Shown: positions 1 to 12,051, counted from the stretch's first letter. The stretch: 64,000 bases of DNA from Sporopachydermia quercuum (GCA_001599295.1 BCGN01000005.1:1421631-1485630); one strand, 5' to 3'. Notes: generated by a model from the letters alone, not told the origin. Made by a program: numbers and translations.

Positions 1-3000
1 TGGTAATAAAAAATTCATTCACATTACGTTTAAAGATTGCAAACAATTCTCACTCAGTTTACTTGATATGATTGCCTACCTTACGCCTGCCATCCTGAAT
101 TTCTCCCGAAAGCTTATAAGCCCTTTGTCACTATTGCAAAAAGGTCTCCAGCGGTAAGTAGTACCCTAGTCCTTCACGGTTAAACACATCCCTATCTGAT
201 GAGTAAAGAAATCTTTACCTAAATGTTGATCCGTCATAATTGGCAAACTCCGATAACTCGTCCCATGTGTCATTCCACTCTTCAATTCTCTACAGATCTA
301 CAGAAGAAAGGATAAGCTTTAAAGTTCATTTCTAAGCACGTATTAGCTTACTTTCAAAGGAAACTCTAATAAAGTTGAGCTACCTTCAGGCTTCCTTCCA
401 ACCTAGCACTTTATTTTAAGGTTTAATTATTATTTTAAGCTTAAATTTTAAAAAATTGATGTCTGAATGTTTACTTCTACGTAGAACAAGATTAAAATCC
501 GTCAAACATTTCAAAGAGCGAGCAATTTTGCTAGATTAATGAAGTGAACATTTGTAGTCGTAACCGAAGCTCTATTCTATAATTGATTTTATAATTGATT
601 CTACTGACAATTTAAGGATGAAGATTTTGATTAATGAATGAATTAATACTGAGATACCGGAAGTAGTAAGTTAGAAATTGAAATGAAAAGGATGATATTA
701 TTTGAACGAAAAGAACTAAATATTAAAGACTACTCGGAGTCCCTACTCAGTGCAGCCTCCTAATATTCGTGAATAATAGTAGTACGATAATTTTAAGTGA
801 AGTAGGTTTTGATCCCTTATTCTATTAAACAAGATGTTGTTTACATCTCTAAGGATTAACCAAATTTCTCTTCTCTTTCTCGACAGCAGTAATTTTTACT
901 ACAGTGCTGAATATATGAAGATATCTTCTGGTGCGATATGATCCCTGACTTTTTTTTTCCAACATTTATCTTGATTTGGTTCATTAAGTTGATTTGCTCT
1001 TGAATCGAGTGATTCAGAAATCCCGTACTCACACTCTTTGATTTAATCGTAAAAGGACCTCTCATAATCTTAGTAATAATTATTAAGATATTCGAAGTCT
1101 GATTAATAAACATATGTCTTAATTGAGGAGAAAGAAACTCACCTTAGCCGAAAGTAAAATATAAGGCATAACTTTAAATAAGATTCATATTATGTGAAAT
1201 ATAAAGCTAGTATTTCAGATGAGTAAGTTATAAGACAGTCAATAACGATAATACTTAGGGAATTCAACTTAAATAATGCCAGTCCTTGCCTTTGAAATCT
1301 AATCTCTAATACGCTATTCTGATTTTACTTCACTGAAAATATTTGATTGATATCAGTGATCTCATTTAACATAATCAATACGCTTCTCAGACTATGACTA
1401 CTATGTATGAAATAAGGTTTGAGATAAACATAAGGTTATGCAGGATCTAACATAGAAAGCATGATTAAAGTTATAGCTAAGTTTTAACAAGCAATAACTT
1501 GCAGGAGAGACTAATTTAAACAATGTTTTGAGCTATTTATATCCCAAAATATAAATAAGGTTAAGGTTAAGAATGAGCTAAGAGAAGCATATAAGCTCAA
1601 AAAATAGTATCAGACTCTGAGTACTTTTGAGTATAACTTACTATATTTCAAACCCTAATAGGTTTTGCAAGTTTTGATTTTCCTTCTAAGACGGTTTTTG
1701 ATCATTTATTAAGGGATAATGTTCCATAGGTACTGGCCGTAAACTGAAGAATGTATACTCGTAAGTGAAAAATGAATTATTTTAAAGCAGCGAACAGTTT
1801 TGTCTCCTTTAGAATCTTAATGACTTCTTCGTTTGAAGAATGTTTGAGGTGTTGAAACCACTTTGCAGACTGACTCTAGGTTCAAAGGTATTTCAACAAT
1901 ATGCTAAGCATTTCTTGAGTACTAGTGCCAAGAGCTTGGAGTTTATCTATAGATTTATGCATAAACTATTAGTAAATCTTTGATGAAGAAATTCTCATCA
2001 TTTTATCTTCTCCATTGTAAAACGATCACGGAACGACACTCGGACTTTTGTTTTGATGAGAATTTGTGATGCAGGAGATAAACAACGTGTAAGCCACCAT
2101 TTAATGTCCAGAGAAATAACATTACAGATTGAAAACCAAATTCAGGGTCTCTTACTGTTTCTAACTTAACGAACCTTCGATATACCTCTTAAGGTTCGAT
2201 TGAAGATAAAGTAATTTATGCTTATTGTCATTAAACTTAGCATTGAGAAACCACCACCTTAACTCGTACATGTATTTGCATAGCCATGATCCTGAGAAAG
2301 AATTATGATTCCTGATTCCAGCAGGACTCCGATATACTATGAGTTAACTACGTGAGAATAATTCATATGATAATTCAAAACTCTCTTAATTTTTTAGCAT
2401 TACGACTTTTCAGTCATTTCAGTAAAAGTTCAAAGACCCCTGTCAGATATCAAATACTTTTGTTGCTTTTGTTTGAATTTTGACAACTAATTTGCCTCTA
2501 AGAATTATTGACAATATTGACAATATTATGCCAAGAAATGAGATCAATTTTGGTTTTTTAATTTTTTTTATTTGGGTCACTTGGTTTATATGTTGAGACT
2601 CCAGTTTCCCCAGAGTTTTTGAATTTTAGTAATTTTAGTTTATCTTTCCCTCCATAGAGTGCAACTAACATACTTGCAGAGTGGAGAGGTAATGGCGATT
2701 ATAAATCAGGAAAGATAAGAGGGTTTAATTGAATGAATCGAAAAAGGCTTCTTATTAGATAAAAGTTTGGTAGTCGAGAGAAGGGTTCAAAACAGGGATT
2801 ATTGTGATGTAAGAAGCAAAATACGATAGTACCTAGTAATATTGGCAAATGAGGCAAATCCTAGAGATAGCAAATGGATGGCAAGGTATGAGAGACACAG
2901 TGTTATCTCAACCTTATTGACTAGAATTGATATCACTGGGTTTGACCAATTCCCGCACGCAGATGGGACATACTTACTGCTTTAATTTCAATTCTGCAAT

Positions 3001-3904
3001 ATTTGAAATTCTTTCGCTAAAAGAACAGACCTGAATCTATCATTTTTTTTTCGTTTTAACAACTAACGACATCCAAGTTTCACGATACTGGTGTGGAAAC
3101 TCGAACTGAAAGTGTAGACTATTATATGTATGATTTATATACAATCACGATAATCAACGTTACATCAACAAGATGATAGACCTTGACTGACACCTTGCAA
3201 AGAAGGCGAAAACATGTTCGTTGTGAATTTCAATAAGTTAAATTACTCTGAAAACTAATGAACAGCTCTTTCAAACAGCTACGCTATATATTATCTCTTT
3301 TTTTTGCTTAAAGTAATCAACTCTTCTTATTTTAATTCTTAGCTTTCTTAATCGGGAAATATTCAATGAAATAGGTTAAATTTCAAGTAGAATATCCATT
3401 TTATTGCTCATAAATTGAGAGTGACTGGTCAAACCTTAAAAGGTTAATTTTGTTATAGTTTTTAACGTTTAATTAAAGTTGTGATAAAGGTTCTTTTCTC
3501 TATTATTTCTCTTAAATTTAATTTAATGTTTGTTTTAGATTTAGATTTAGATTTCTTGGCTCTAAGAAAAACTTTCTTTCAAAGTTTAGTTCTAGTTTAT
3601 TTACTGCTACTTAACCTTTGTTAGTTTACAACCAGATGTTTCGCTTTATTCCTTTTAAGCAATTTACCTCCTCGTTTCCTTCTTTTGTCTTCTTCTTCCT
3701 GTTTTTCATCACTTAAAGTCTTGTTCTTATGAATTTTGAAACTTTTGTTGAAATAGGAAACATTGTAATGAGAGCAGTAAACAACAATACCAATATCTGA
3801 AATATCTATATTCGTACTATCAATTGTATGGCTACTTGGTCTTATTTGTTTTAACGCGACAAGTATCAACAATAGCATTTCCAAATTTATACTCAGCCAC
3901 AACC
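1..3904. other. Gene-free region upstream of the WOPR regulator
   Basis: I see no supported coding region, tRNA or rRNA in almost 4 kb. Both strands are AT-rich and full of stops, with short homopolymers and a small tandem TTTAGA run near 3535-3553. The stretch ends at the start of a WOPR-type regulator, whose relatives in other yeasts often have very long upstream regions, so it may be regulatory. That role is inference. Confidence 0.5.
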
Positions 3905-5533
3905 ATGGAAACATATCGCGGCCATGTCCGAACAGCAACAGATGCGATAATACTGTTTGAAGCGTGCCGTCTTGGTATACTCAACAGGATCCAAAGAAGA
4001 CTTTCAGCAAAAGAAAGGTCAGCTATCAAATCAGGCTCAATTTTCGTTTGGGATGAAAGGGAAGCAGGAATGAAAAGATGGACTGATGGTAAGTCTTGGA
4101 GTGCATCAAGAGTCAATGGAGCTTTCTTAACCTATCGTGAAATGGAAGGAAGAAAATCTGAACAAGATAATGGCAATAGATCTCCAAGCAATAACAGTTC
4201 TACCACCTCTAACCCTGCCAGAAGGTCAGAGTCACCAAGAGAATTAGATGATCAAGATTTTAATTCTTCAGAAGGCTATAGATATAAACCAGACGGATTA
4301 ATAAAACAATCATTTTCTGTTATAACTAGCGATGGCATGAGACTACATTTGATAGCTTACTTCATGAGAAGTCAAGTGACTGAAAACCAATTACTGACGC
4401 CATCAATGGATCCTCAGTTATACAATATTAGCGTTCCAAAAGGAATTTATCCTGAAGCTGTTTTACTTTCAGATACTTATCCACAAGTTCCTGTACAGGT
4501 TCCTGTATCTATGGGAGTTCAAGGTATGCAGCAAGTTCAACAAGTACAACCACTGCACCAAGTACAACAAGTTCAAGGAGTTCCTATGCCACACCCTAAT
4601 CAAGGCTCGGTTTTACCACAACCAAACCATATACAGTTACCCAATCAACATATGCCGGTATCAATGGTTCGAACACATCATATCAACTCAGCCGATCAAA
4701 TAGGATCGTATCCTGGACAGACAATTCCTGTACACTCTACCATCCCAATCTCTGGACATTCTAATTATACTATTCAACAAGCACAGGGTGATACTAATAG
4801 CACAATGACCAGCCCTCAAGCTGGACGCACTAGTAGTCCAAACTCTGCATCTACTGTTTCCTTTGCACAGACTGGAGCCCATTTATTAGCTGTCCATAAG
4901 CCAGAATACTCTTCCAAGTCCCCTACTAGTCCCATCGCTCAAATTCAATCTCAAATCCTAACCAAAGGCGTTCCTATGACTTCTACTACTTCTGGAGTCA
5001 AATCAGCTGCTCCTAATGCCAATACTGCTTCTATCACACAAGCTTCCAACCATGGGCATGTAACAGCTATACAATATGTTCCTCAGAACTCACAGTCTTT
5101 CCTCGTACCAATGGCGCAAGTTTATACAACCGTACCAGGACAGGTAGTTAATCAGCCTTACTACATCCAAGTTCAACCAATATATCAAAATGCTCCAGCT
5201 GCCGCAGTTCCAACGGTGCAAACTGCAGTTGCAGCATCCCCAGCCCCAGTGGTTCAGGGCCATACTCAATCTCATCCCTTATCGCAAGCTTCTCATAATA
5301 CCCAACCAAGACAATTTGTTACATCTAATACTATCAACGTTCTATCTCATAAAGGTAATGCTGAAATCACTCCTAAATCATTAGCTCCAAAAGATATGCC
5401 ATCTTTAGAAGATTTAATGAAGAGAAGTTCAAGCGTATCTTCATCACTACCACCGTTAAGATTAGGAGTTGGGAACAATCATGCTTCTAATGATGCTAAA
5501 ACGTTAGATGTACTTAATAGGACATTTGCTTAA
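3905..5533 (+). CDS. WOPR-domain transcription regulator, Gti1/Pac2 type
   Basis: Fungal-specific DNA-binding regulator of the WOPR family (Wor1, Mit1, Ryp1, Gti1, Pac2), acting in the nucleus on morphology and developmental switches in its relatives. The protein is 542 residues from the ATG at 3905. The frame is open 27 codons upstream, but METYRGHVRT is the family's usual N-terminus, so I start there. The first WOPR block spans about residues 1-85 and holds the hallmark KRWTDGKSWSASRV and FLTYREME stretches. The second block, about 120-170, includes KPDGLIKQSFSV followed by RLHLIAYF. The rest is low-complexity, rich in Gln, Val, Pro, Ser and Thr, typical of these regulators' activation tails. 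The METYxGHVRT start and WDEREAGM stretch favour the Pac2/Gti1 branch over Wor1/Mit1. No intron is needed in the coding part. Targets cannot be read from the sequence. Confidence 0.93.
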   Translation: METYRGHVRTATDAIILFEACRLGILNRIQRRLSAKERSAIKSGSIFVWDEREAGMKRWTDGKSWSASRVNGAFLTYREMEGRKSEQDNGNRSPSNNSSTTSNPARRSESPRELDDQDFNSSEGYRYKPDGLIKQSFSVITSDGMRLHLIAYFMRSQVTENQLLTPSMDPQLYNISVPKGIYPEAVLLSDTYPQVPVQVPVSMGVQGMQQVQQVQPLHQVQQVQGVPMPHPNQGSVLPQPNHIQLPNQHMPVSMVRTHHINSADQIGSYPGQTIPVHSTIPISGHSNYTIQQAQGDTNSTMTSPQAGRTSSPNSASTVSFAQTGAHLLAVHKPEYSSKSPTSPIAQIQSQILTKGVPMTSTTSGVKSAAPNANTASITQASNHGHVTAIQYVPQNSQSFLVPMAQVYTTVPGQVVNQPYYIQVQPIYQNAPAAAVPTVQTAVAASPAPVVQGHTQSHPLSQASHNTQPRQFVTSNTINVLSHKGNAEITPKSLAPKDMPSLEDLMKRSSSVSSSLPPLRLGVGNNHASNDAKTLDVLNRTFA

Positions 5534-5917
5534 TATGAATGAACTAAGGAGAGAGTGTGGATTTTACTTAAATGCTGTTTATATCTATGTGTATTATAAT
5601 TATGATGACTTTTATGATAGTAAATCAAAGAACTGTAATGAATCAGAGGGTATTGACTTTCACTATTAGGCTTTAGGATATATGCACTATTGATGCATCC
5701 CAAATGCATATATTAATAAATCCGTAACTTTATTTATATTTGTATCTTTTTTCTTTTTTCTCATTTACTTAATCAGATTTTTCACCTCGTTTTCAGATAA
5801 ATGTTACAGCGGCTATAATAGTACGTTTTAGATTCTTTATTGACGGATCTATGCTAACAAATCTAATTAAAGCTCTCAGTTTCGTATAAAATCTATCACC
5901 GATCTACCTCTTGAACC
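5534..5917. other. Spacer between WOPR gene and QNG1, with a possible 5' UTR intron
   Basis: 384 bases holding the 3' end of the WOPR transcript and the QNG1 promoter or leader. A GTACGT donor at 5821, a GCTAAC branch point at 5853-5858 and a CTCTCAG acceptor ending at 5879 could form a 59-nt leader intron. GTACGT donors are also used in YRA1 and MRPL39 in this window. The intron is a suggestion only; the coding frame does not require it. Confidence 0.35.
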
Positions 5918-7084
5918 ATGAGTAAACTTACAGTAGAGGCATCAGCTCAGTTCATCAGCTCTCGGGCTAAGAATGTGACTGTCAACCCTGAGAACTGCTC
6001 AGCAAGCGCTTGGAAGCTATTAGAAGCTATGAAAGCTAAAACTTCAACTGAAAGTAACACAATAAATGGATATATTTACGCTGGAGATTGGACTAGCCAT
6101 CTCCTAAATTATTTCCCAAAGTTTGATGAGAAAGACCGTGCGAAAGTGAAAGTTTCCACTGGAGATGCAGACGATATCAACGCTTGGGTTGTTGATTGGT
6201 TGTTTACGGTCGATCTATTGAACTTCAGTTTCTGGTCAGATGTTGATGTAGGTGATAAAGGTATTCCTGACGAGCAAACAGAAAGATTTGCATTGGAATA
6301 CAACGGCGAAATGTATACCGGATATTGGAGTTTATTAGCCGCAATAAAGCGAACAATGCAGAGAGGAGATCATAGAATAATATCACCAGTGTTTTGGGCA
6401 AGCCCGGAATTTGATCAAGAATATATTAATGAAGTGTTTAGAGTTAACACTGAGGAGAAAGTTCCTATGTTGAAAGAACGATTTGAAGTTTTGAAAGAAG
6501 CAGGAACTGTCATTACTGATCAGCTTAACAGCAAATCAATCATTCCATTGATGAAGCAAGCGAAAGGATCAGCAGCCAAACTCATTGAACTTTTGACTAC
6601 AAATTTCCCTAATTTCAGAGATTCTGGGGTTTATGAAGGTGTGGAAGTTCATTTTTATAAACGTGTTCAAATTTTCATTGCTGATTTATGGGGATGTTTT
6701 AAAGGGCAGTCATTTGGACAGTTTGCTGATATCGATTGCATTACAATGTTTGCTGATTATCGGGTGCCTCAAATGCTTTATATTTTGGGATGTATTGAAT
6801 ATGACGACGAACTAATACAAGTTTTAAATCAGCACAAGCCTCTAGCCCACGGGTCAGTTATGGAAATGGAGATTCGTGCTGCAAGCATATGGAGTGTCGA
6901 GCTGATCAGACAAAAAATGATCTCAATAATAGAAAAACAAGATAAGTCGTTCGGATACAAAGTTAACTCGATAGTTATAGACTTTTATCTTTGGGATACG
7001 GCGAAGGAAATTCAGCAACAAAGAGTAGCGGAAGGAAAAGATGAACAGATCCCATGTCATATGACTAGAAGTATATACTACTAG
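5918..7084 (+). CDS. QNG1: Queuosine 5'-phosphate N-glycosylase/hydrolase (DUF2419, queuine salvage)
   Basis: 388-residue protein of the Qng1/DUF2419 family, which releases queuine base from queuosine 5'-monophosphate so it can be reused for tRNA wobble modification. Family signatures are clear: an N-terminal block ending in the LLNFSFWSDVD stretch (near residue 100), the GYWSLLAAIKR helix, FPNFRDSG near 230, then YKRVQIFIADLWG and the strongly conserved ITMFADYRVPQML (about 276-288), and EIRAASIWSVELI near 310. It is full length and intronless in its coding part, and the ATG at 5918 sits in an ACC-ATG context. S. cerevisiae and C. albicans lack this pathway, while S. pombe has it. No tRNA-guanine transglycosylase gene is in this window, so whether the pathway is complete cannot be judged here. 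Confidence 0.93.
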   Translation: MSKLTVEASAQFISSRAKNVTVNPENCSASAWKLLEAMKAKTSTESNTINGYIYAGDWTSHLLNYFPKFDEKDRAKVKVSTGDADDINAWVVDWLFTVDLLNFSFWSDVDVGDKGIPDEQTERFALEYNGEMYTGYWSLLAAIKRTMQRGDHRIISPVFWASPEFDQEYINEVFRVNTEEKVPMLKERFEVLKEAGTVITDQLNSKSIIPLMKQAKGSAAKLIELLTTNFPNFRDSGVYEGVEVHFYKRVQIFIADLWGCFKGQSFGQFADIDCITMFADYRVPQMLYILGCIEYDDELIQVLNQHKPLAHGSVMEMEIRAASIWSVELIRQKMISIIEKQDKSFGYKVNSIVIDFYLWDTAKEIQQQRVAEGKDEQIPCHMTRSIYY

Positions 7085-7713
7085 CTGTCATAGAATTTGT
7101 AAAATGGTAGACAATATTACAATAGAAATGAATGAACAACGAGCAAATTGTAGATCTTCTGGAGTTTGTATTACTGAACATGTTATTGAATCTCATCTTT
7201 TTATTGCTTACACAATCTAAAATAAGATCACCTTGAAGCTTAACAAACCTTATTCCATGCCTTGCATAAACATACAGCTATTGACAACCTTAATTTGAAT
7301 GTGCCACTTTTGTATCGTATCCATAACCAAATTTGCCATTCAGCTAAGCTCATTAGAATAATTGGTTCTAATTCCGAAGATTTAGATCCATTGTTATTAA
7401 ATCCAATACAATTGCAAAGATATTCAAGCTCAAATTATCTTCCTAGTTGTTCATAAGTGGATTTTTTTCCAGTTTCTTTGCAAAAGAGATTATTGTAGTA
7501 AGAGCAGAATATGCAGGCCCCGCAATAATAGATATAAAGTTAGTGGGATGTGTTGAGGGGTAGATTATCTTGTCACATTCTAAATTCCTAGAAATCGAGA
7601 CATTGTCACGCGTATTTATATCGTCCAGAAGCACCTTTTGCTGGAAAAGGAAACAATTGACCAATTAATGATGAATACACTTGCGTTCTACCGGACACAA
7701 AGCGTTCACTTGG

Positions 7714-9739
7714 AGGGGCATTTTATTTTCATTATACTCTTGACTATCTGGTCCCACCCTCAGAATTAACTTCCCCACATATGGTCCCTCTTTCTCCTTA
7801 CTTTTTGTGAGAATTCTTGGGGGAGTCAAATACTCTTTGGAGTTACATCTGACAAGTGCGAAAAATTTAAACCTCAGTTCAAACTAAGGCAAGAGATCGG
7901 TTCAGTAAGTATGTGTATATGCTCTGATATATTATAATGCAAGGACAAAGAGGAAACCAAGATACATGACAACGAGTAAAGAAAGAGTATAATAATAATA
8001 GTAAAGTAGGAGAACTGTTGAACTGATATTGAATATATTTTGATTAGAGAATGTAATCGAGTGAATCAAGGACTTTCGCGTGACTTGGTACAGGATTGTG
8101 ATATCTGGTGTCATACTATTTAGACACTCTGATGGAAGACCGATTGCCAACGAGTGCAAGCAGTATTGTAATTATCTATTATTCATTGACTTTATTGATA
8201 TATCCATACTGAATCGTTTATTTGTTGTTTTATCTGGAATACCTACTCGTGGAGAACAGTGGGCTACAAAATTGATACGGTTCTTGCGCACTTAGTTAAT
8301 GAGCAATCCTTATAGTGATATTGGTTGACGAACTTCCAGTTCTATACATTACAATCCACCCAAATGTCTACACCTTCAAATAATAAATCCATATTTCTCA
8401 TATTAATCAGTAGAAAGTAATAATCTTTCATCAATGTATTGTCGTCTTATTTTGCTCCTTCGCAGCATCTGACAATTTATGACATTTCACCTGACAATCG
8501 AAGATCAAGGTTTCGAACTCTAACAAAGTTGTTCAATCCGTGACAAATTTCGTCGTTGAAGTGTTTTATATAAACTAATCATGGTCCCTCTATTACCCCT
8601 CCGATTTCGAAGTTCTCCTCCTCGTTTCCTTTCTTCTCCTCCTCTTGAATTGGTCTAACTAACTAATTAACTAATCATCATCGAGACCAGATCAATGGTA
8701 TGAATTGGTTACAGATTATTGACTTTCGAGGCATAGATCTACAGTATAAAGGGTTATCATAGAGGGTATGTATAATTGTCACAAGCTTTGCTATGAAATG
8801 ATACTACATATGTCATGTTGATAGTTCACCCAGTCAATGTGAATGAAAACTGATTAATCATGAAAATGGTGTTAATACCGCGTGCCATATTGAAATTATT
8901 CAACCTGCATGGCTAAGTACTTTTGTATTAATCTTCTATACAAAATTCACGTTTCGGATACCTTTTCATTGATAATGAAGAGCAATAATTCACACCAACA
9001 CTCTTGGCTTGCATTCTAGTCCCCTCCTCAATGGTGGTGGTCACCCCCATTTTACCTCCACGGTAGGAGACATCATGCGACATTAAGATACCCCTATCTA
9101 GACAGAAAAGTCAACGGCTGATTCCCTTGATTGATTAATACTTTTATTTACTTTCTTTTTACTTCAGTATTTTTAAAATCTCTCTACTTTATCATTGTTA
9201 GTATACATACACAAGCAATGTCTGATTTCTGATTCTCACCATACGTCTCAACGCAAATTCCGGCTGAACCGGATAATGCCTGGGTACATTTGTGAGAATA
9301 GGGAATATGATCGTCCGTGTTGAAGTATTTGTCCAGTTTATATCTTTTTTCTTTAATATGGAATCAATTGCTAAAACAGAGTGCTTCATTTGAGATCCTT
9401 ATTATTGTTAATTGTTGAAGTTTCCCCATAAATCCAAGAAATATGACATCTGAGGATCTTTACTGCAGAGCTAAGCTCCGAAGCTCCGAGGGGTTCTAAA
9501 GAAAATAGGGAAATAATGGTTATGAAAAATAATAATAAAACTATTATTAGTATGATTTATTTTGTTATTATTTTCATTTTTTTCTTTTATGACATTGAAT
9601 TGCTATAAGTACTGTTTGAAAATGTGGTGAAGCGAGTATATCAATATTCTGTTCGGTGGTTTGGATTGGCAGGACCAGTAAGTGCCTGTCAGCTATGGGA
9701 CTATCAATCCAACGTAACTTTGGTTGATTTCATTCCCCT
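7714..9739. promoter_or_regulatory. Cluster of STRE-like CCCCT/AGGGG sites
   Basis: At least six copies of the pentamer are visible: 7714-7718, 8596-8600, 9021-9025, 9091-9095, 9489-9493 and 9735-9739. In yeasts this pentamer is the core bound by Msn2/Msn4-type zinc-finger factors under stress or glucose limitation. The nearest downstream gene is ACH1, whose relatives respond to carbon source. Function is inferred; pentamers also occur by chance. Confidence 0.35.
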
Positions 9740-10160
9740 TCCATCAATTTGCTTGAATATTTGATAATTGATAATTATATCCTATTCGTGCTGTTTAGAA
9801 TGATAAAATAAACTGATCAAATTATCTGATCAAATCATCAAATCAGCAGAAGCCCTAAAGAGACACTATACCCTTTTGCACACATCAGATTTCCTCTCAA
9901 TAACTTCTGCTTACTGCAAACATTATTATATTACACGTTGGATACCTTTTATCACCTCTTCTTACTTCTCTGCATATCTGTATCTTCATACCCATCTTGA
10001 TTATCGTTCAATCATTGCAAATTAATGAATCAGCTGGAACCACCTTGACTTTCATATGTCGTGTCGTGTCCGTGAGGGTTAATACCCTTCTTGGTTTTTC
10101 GGACGACTCCATTAGACTTCTGGGGTGATAATGATCACTTTTCAACAAATGTTTCTATTG

Positions 10161-10206
10161 TCCGGGACCGGGACTGGCTTACTGCCGGAGCCGGCCAGTT
10201 TCGGGA
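10161..10206. promoter_or_regulatory. GC-rich block in the ACH1 promoter region
   Basis: A roughly 45-bp GC-rich island in AT-rich surroundings. It contains two adjacent CCGGGA direct repeats (10162-10173) and a CCGGAGCCGGCC stretch (10185-10196), so several CGG/CCG triplets lie close together. Spaced CGG triplets are the usual target of Zn2Cys6 regulators, some of which control acetate and gluconeogenic genes. The assignment to a factor is not supported by the sequence alone. Confidence 0.35.
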
Positions 10207-10449
10207 TTACAGGATGAATAAAATCTGATCTTATTGGCGCTGCTAGGAATTGCATTTTGTTTCTCAATCCTTTTATCTTATGATGAGATAATACATTGGA
10301 CAGACAGTTAGGTCTATACTGTATTACAATCAGGCCTGACGTTTCTGAAAGACAGTTTGCATAATCCTATTAATATTATACATTGTCATAACATTTCATA
10401 GTGTTTCGCTGTATTTCATTATTTTCTTTTTCTTTTCCTTTTGTAACCT

Positions 10450-10470
10450 TACTAACTAAAGCGACTGCAG
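10450..10470 (+). other. Branch point and acceptor of a probable ACH1 leader intron
   Basis: A perfect TACTAAC at 10450-10456 is followed 12 bases later by a CAG acceptor (10468-10470), only 15 bases before the ACH1 ATG. This spacing matches the confirmed coding introns in this window. A GTAAGT donor lies at 9678-9683, giving an intron near 790 nt, but another donor is possible. The coding frame is unaffected. Confidence 0.55.
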
Positions 10471-10485
10471 ATTATAGATATAAAA

Positions 10486-12051
10486 ATGGGTGTTGCATCA
10501 AATTTATTGAAAAGCAGAGTTCGATTCGAACCATACTTGAAGAAGGTCAGAACTCCTGAAGAATGTGTCGAGTTATTCAAACACGGGCAATATCTTGGAT
10601 GGTCAGGTTTCACTGGTGTCGGTGGACCAAAGGTTGTGCCAGAAGCTTTAGTTCAACACTGTGATAAGAACAACTTACATGGTAAATACGGATTCAACAT
10701 TTTTTGTGGTGCTTCTGCTGGACCTGAAGAATCCAGATTAGCTGAAAGAAGTATGATCTTGAGAAGATCTCCTCATCAAGTTGGTAAGCCTATTGCACAA
10801 GCTATTAACGATGGAAGGACTCTTTTCTTTGATAAGCACTTGTCTATGTGGCCACAAGATTTGACCTACGGTTTCTATACGAGACACAAGGAAGACGATA
10901 ACTTGGATATTGCCATTATTGAGGCTACTGCTATTGCTGAGGATGGCTCTATTATTCCTGGCCCCGCTGTTGGTGGCTCCCCAGAAATCATTTCTGTTTC
11001 CAAGCAAGTTATTATTGAAGTTAATACTACTACTCCCAGTTTTGAAGGTGTTCACGATATCAATATGCCAGTTCAACCTCCTTACAGACAACCATACCAA
11101 ATAACTACTGTTGATCAAAGAATTGGTACTCTGACCATTCCTGTTGATCCTTCCAAAGTTGTTGCTATTGTTGAATCAACTGTTCCTGATCAAGTTCCTC
11201 CAAATACTCCTTCTGATGAAATGTCACAGGGAATTGCTGCTCACTTGATTGATTTTTTCGAGAACGAAGTGAAATACGGAAGATTACCTCCTAACTTACA
11301 TCCTTTACAGTCTGGTATCGGTAATATTGCCAATGCTGTTGTTGAAGGTTTGGCTGCCTCTGAGTTCAAGAACTTGACTGTTTGGACCGAAGTATTACAA
11401 GACTCTTTCTTGGATTTCTTCGAATCAGGAAAATTAGATTTCGCTACTGCTACATCTATTAGATTGACTGAAGAAGGTTTCAAGAGATTCAATGAACATC
11501 CTGAATACAGAGATAAGCTTTTACTCAGATCTCAAGTTGTTTCCAACTCTCCTGAAATCATAAGAAGATTAGGTGTCATTGCCATGAACACTCCTGTTGA
11601 AGTTGATATCTACGGACATGCCAACTCTACTAATGTCTCTGGTTCAAGAATGTTGAATGGTTTGGGTGGATCTGGTGATTTCTTACGTAATGCCAAATTG
11701 TCTATCATGCACACTCCTTCTGCCAGACCTACCAAGACTGATCCTACTGGTTTATCTTGTATTGTACCTTTTGCAAGTCACATTGATCAAACTGAACACG
11801 ATTTGGACATCATTGTCACTGAACAAGGTCTTGCTGACCTGAGAGGATTGTCTCCTAAGGAAAGATCCAGAGAAATCATCAAAAATTGTGCCCACCCTGA
11901 TTACAAGGACTTGTTGACCGAGTACGTCGAAAGAGCCGAAAAGGACTGTGCTGCTAGAAAGTCTCTCCATGAACCTCACATTTTGAAGGATGCCTTCAAA
12001 TTCCACATCAACTTGCAAGAGAAAGGCACCATGAAGTTGGACAGCTGGTAA
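10486..12051 (+). CDS. ACH1: Acetyl-CoA hydrolase / succinyl-CoA:acetate CoA-transferase
   Basis: 521-residue mitochondrial-type Ach1, close to the 526 residues of the S. cerevisiae enzyme. It moves CoA between acetyl-CoA, succinate and acetate and helps detoxify acetate. The CoA-transferase family I core is complete: an early TGVGGPK glycine-rich loop (about residues 45-51), the [13 protein letters not shown] stretch with the expected catalytic glutamate at residue 302, the [15 protein letters not shown] oxyanion/CoA region (about 390-404), and [15 protein letters not shown] near 447-461. The CTG in ADLRGL falls on a conserved leucine, consistent with the standard code. The ATG at 10486 has an A-rich context and lies just after a probable leader intron. 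No frame problems are seen. Confidence 0.97.
   Translation: MGVASNLLKSRVRFEPYLKKVRTPEECVELFKHGQYLGWSGFTGVGGPKVVPEALVQHCDKNNLHGKYGFNIFCGASAGPEESRLAERSMILRRSPHQVGKPIAQAINDGRTLFFDKHLSMWPQDLTYGFYTRHKEDDNLDIAIIEATAIAEDGSIIPGPAVGGSPEIISVSKQVIIEVNTTTPSFEGVHDINMPVQPPYRQPYQITTVDQRIGTLTIPVDPSKVVAIVESTVPDQVPPNTPSDEMSQGIAAHLIDFFENEVKYGRLPPNLHPLQSGIGNIANAVVEGLAASEFKNLTVWTEVLQDSFLDFFESGKLDFATATSIRLTEEGFKRFNEHPEYRDKLLLRSQVVSNSPEIIRRLGVIAMNTPVEVDIYGHANSTNVSGSRMLNGLGGSGDFLRNAKLSIMHTPSARPTKTDPTGLSCIVPFASHIDQTEHDLDIIVTEQGLADLRGLSPKERSREIIKNCAHPDYKDLLTEYVERAEKDCAARKSLHEPHILKDAFKFHINLQEKGTMKLDSW

Larger units (their letters stand above)
7085..10485. other. Long gene-free interval upstream of ACH1
   Basis: 3.4 kb without a supported gene. 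The short open frames here are unlike coding sequence and several would begin with non-ATG codons. The interval holds many CCCCT/AGGGG pentamers (STRE-like) and, near its end, a GC-rich block and an intron acceptor signal, annotated separately. It most likely contains the ACH1 promoter, and a non-coding transcript is possible. Confidence 0.5.

Noticed and set aside
8512-8600. tRNA-like T-loop (GTTCGAAACC on the minus strand)
   Set aside because: No A-box, no acceptor-stem pairing and no cloverleaf at the right distance.
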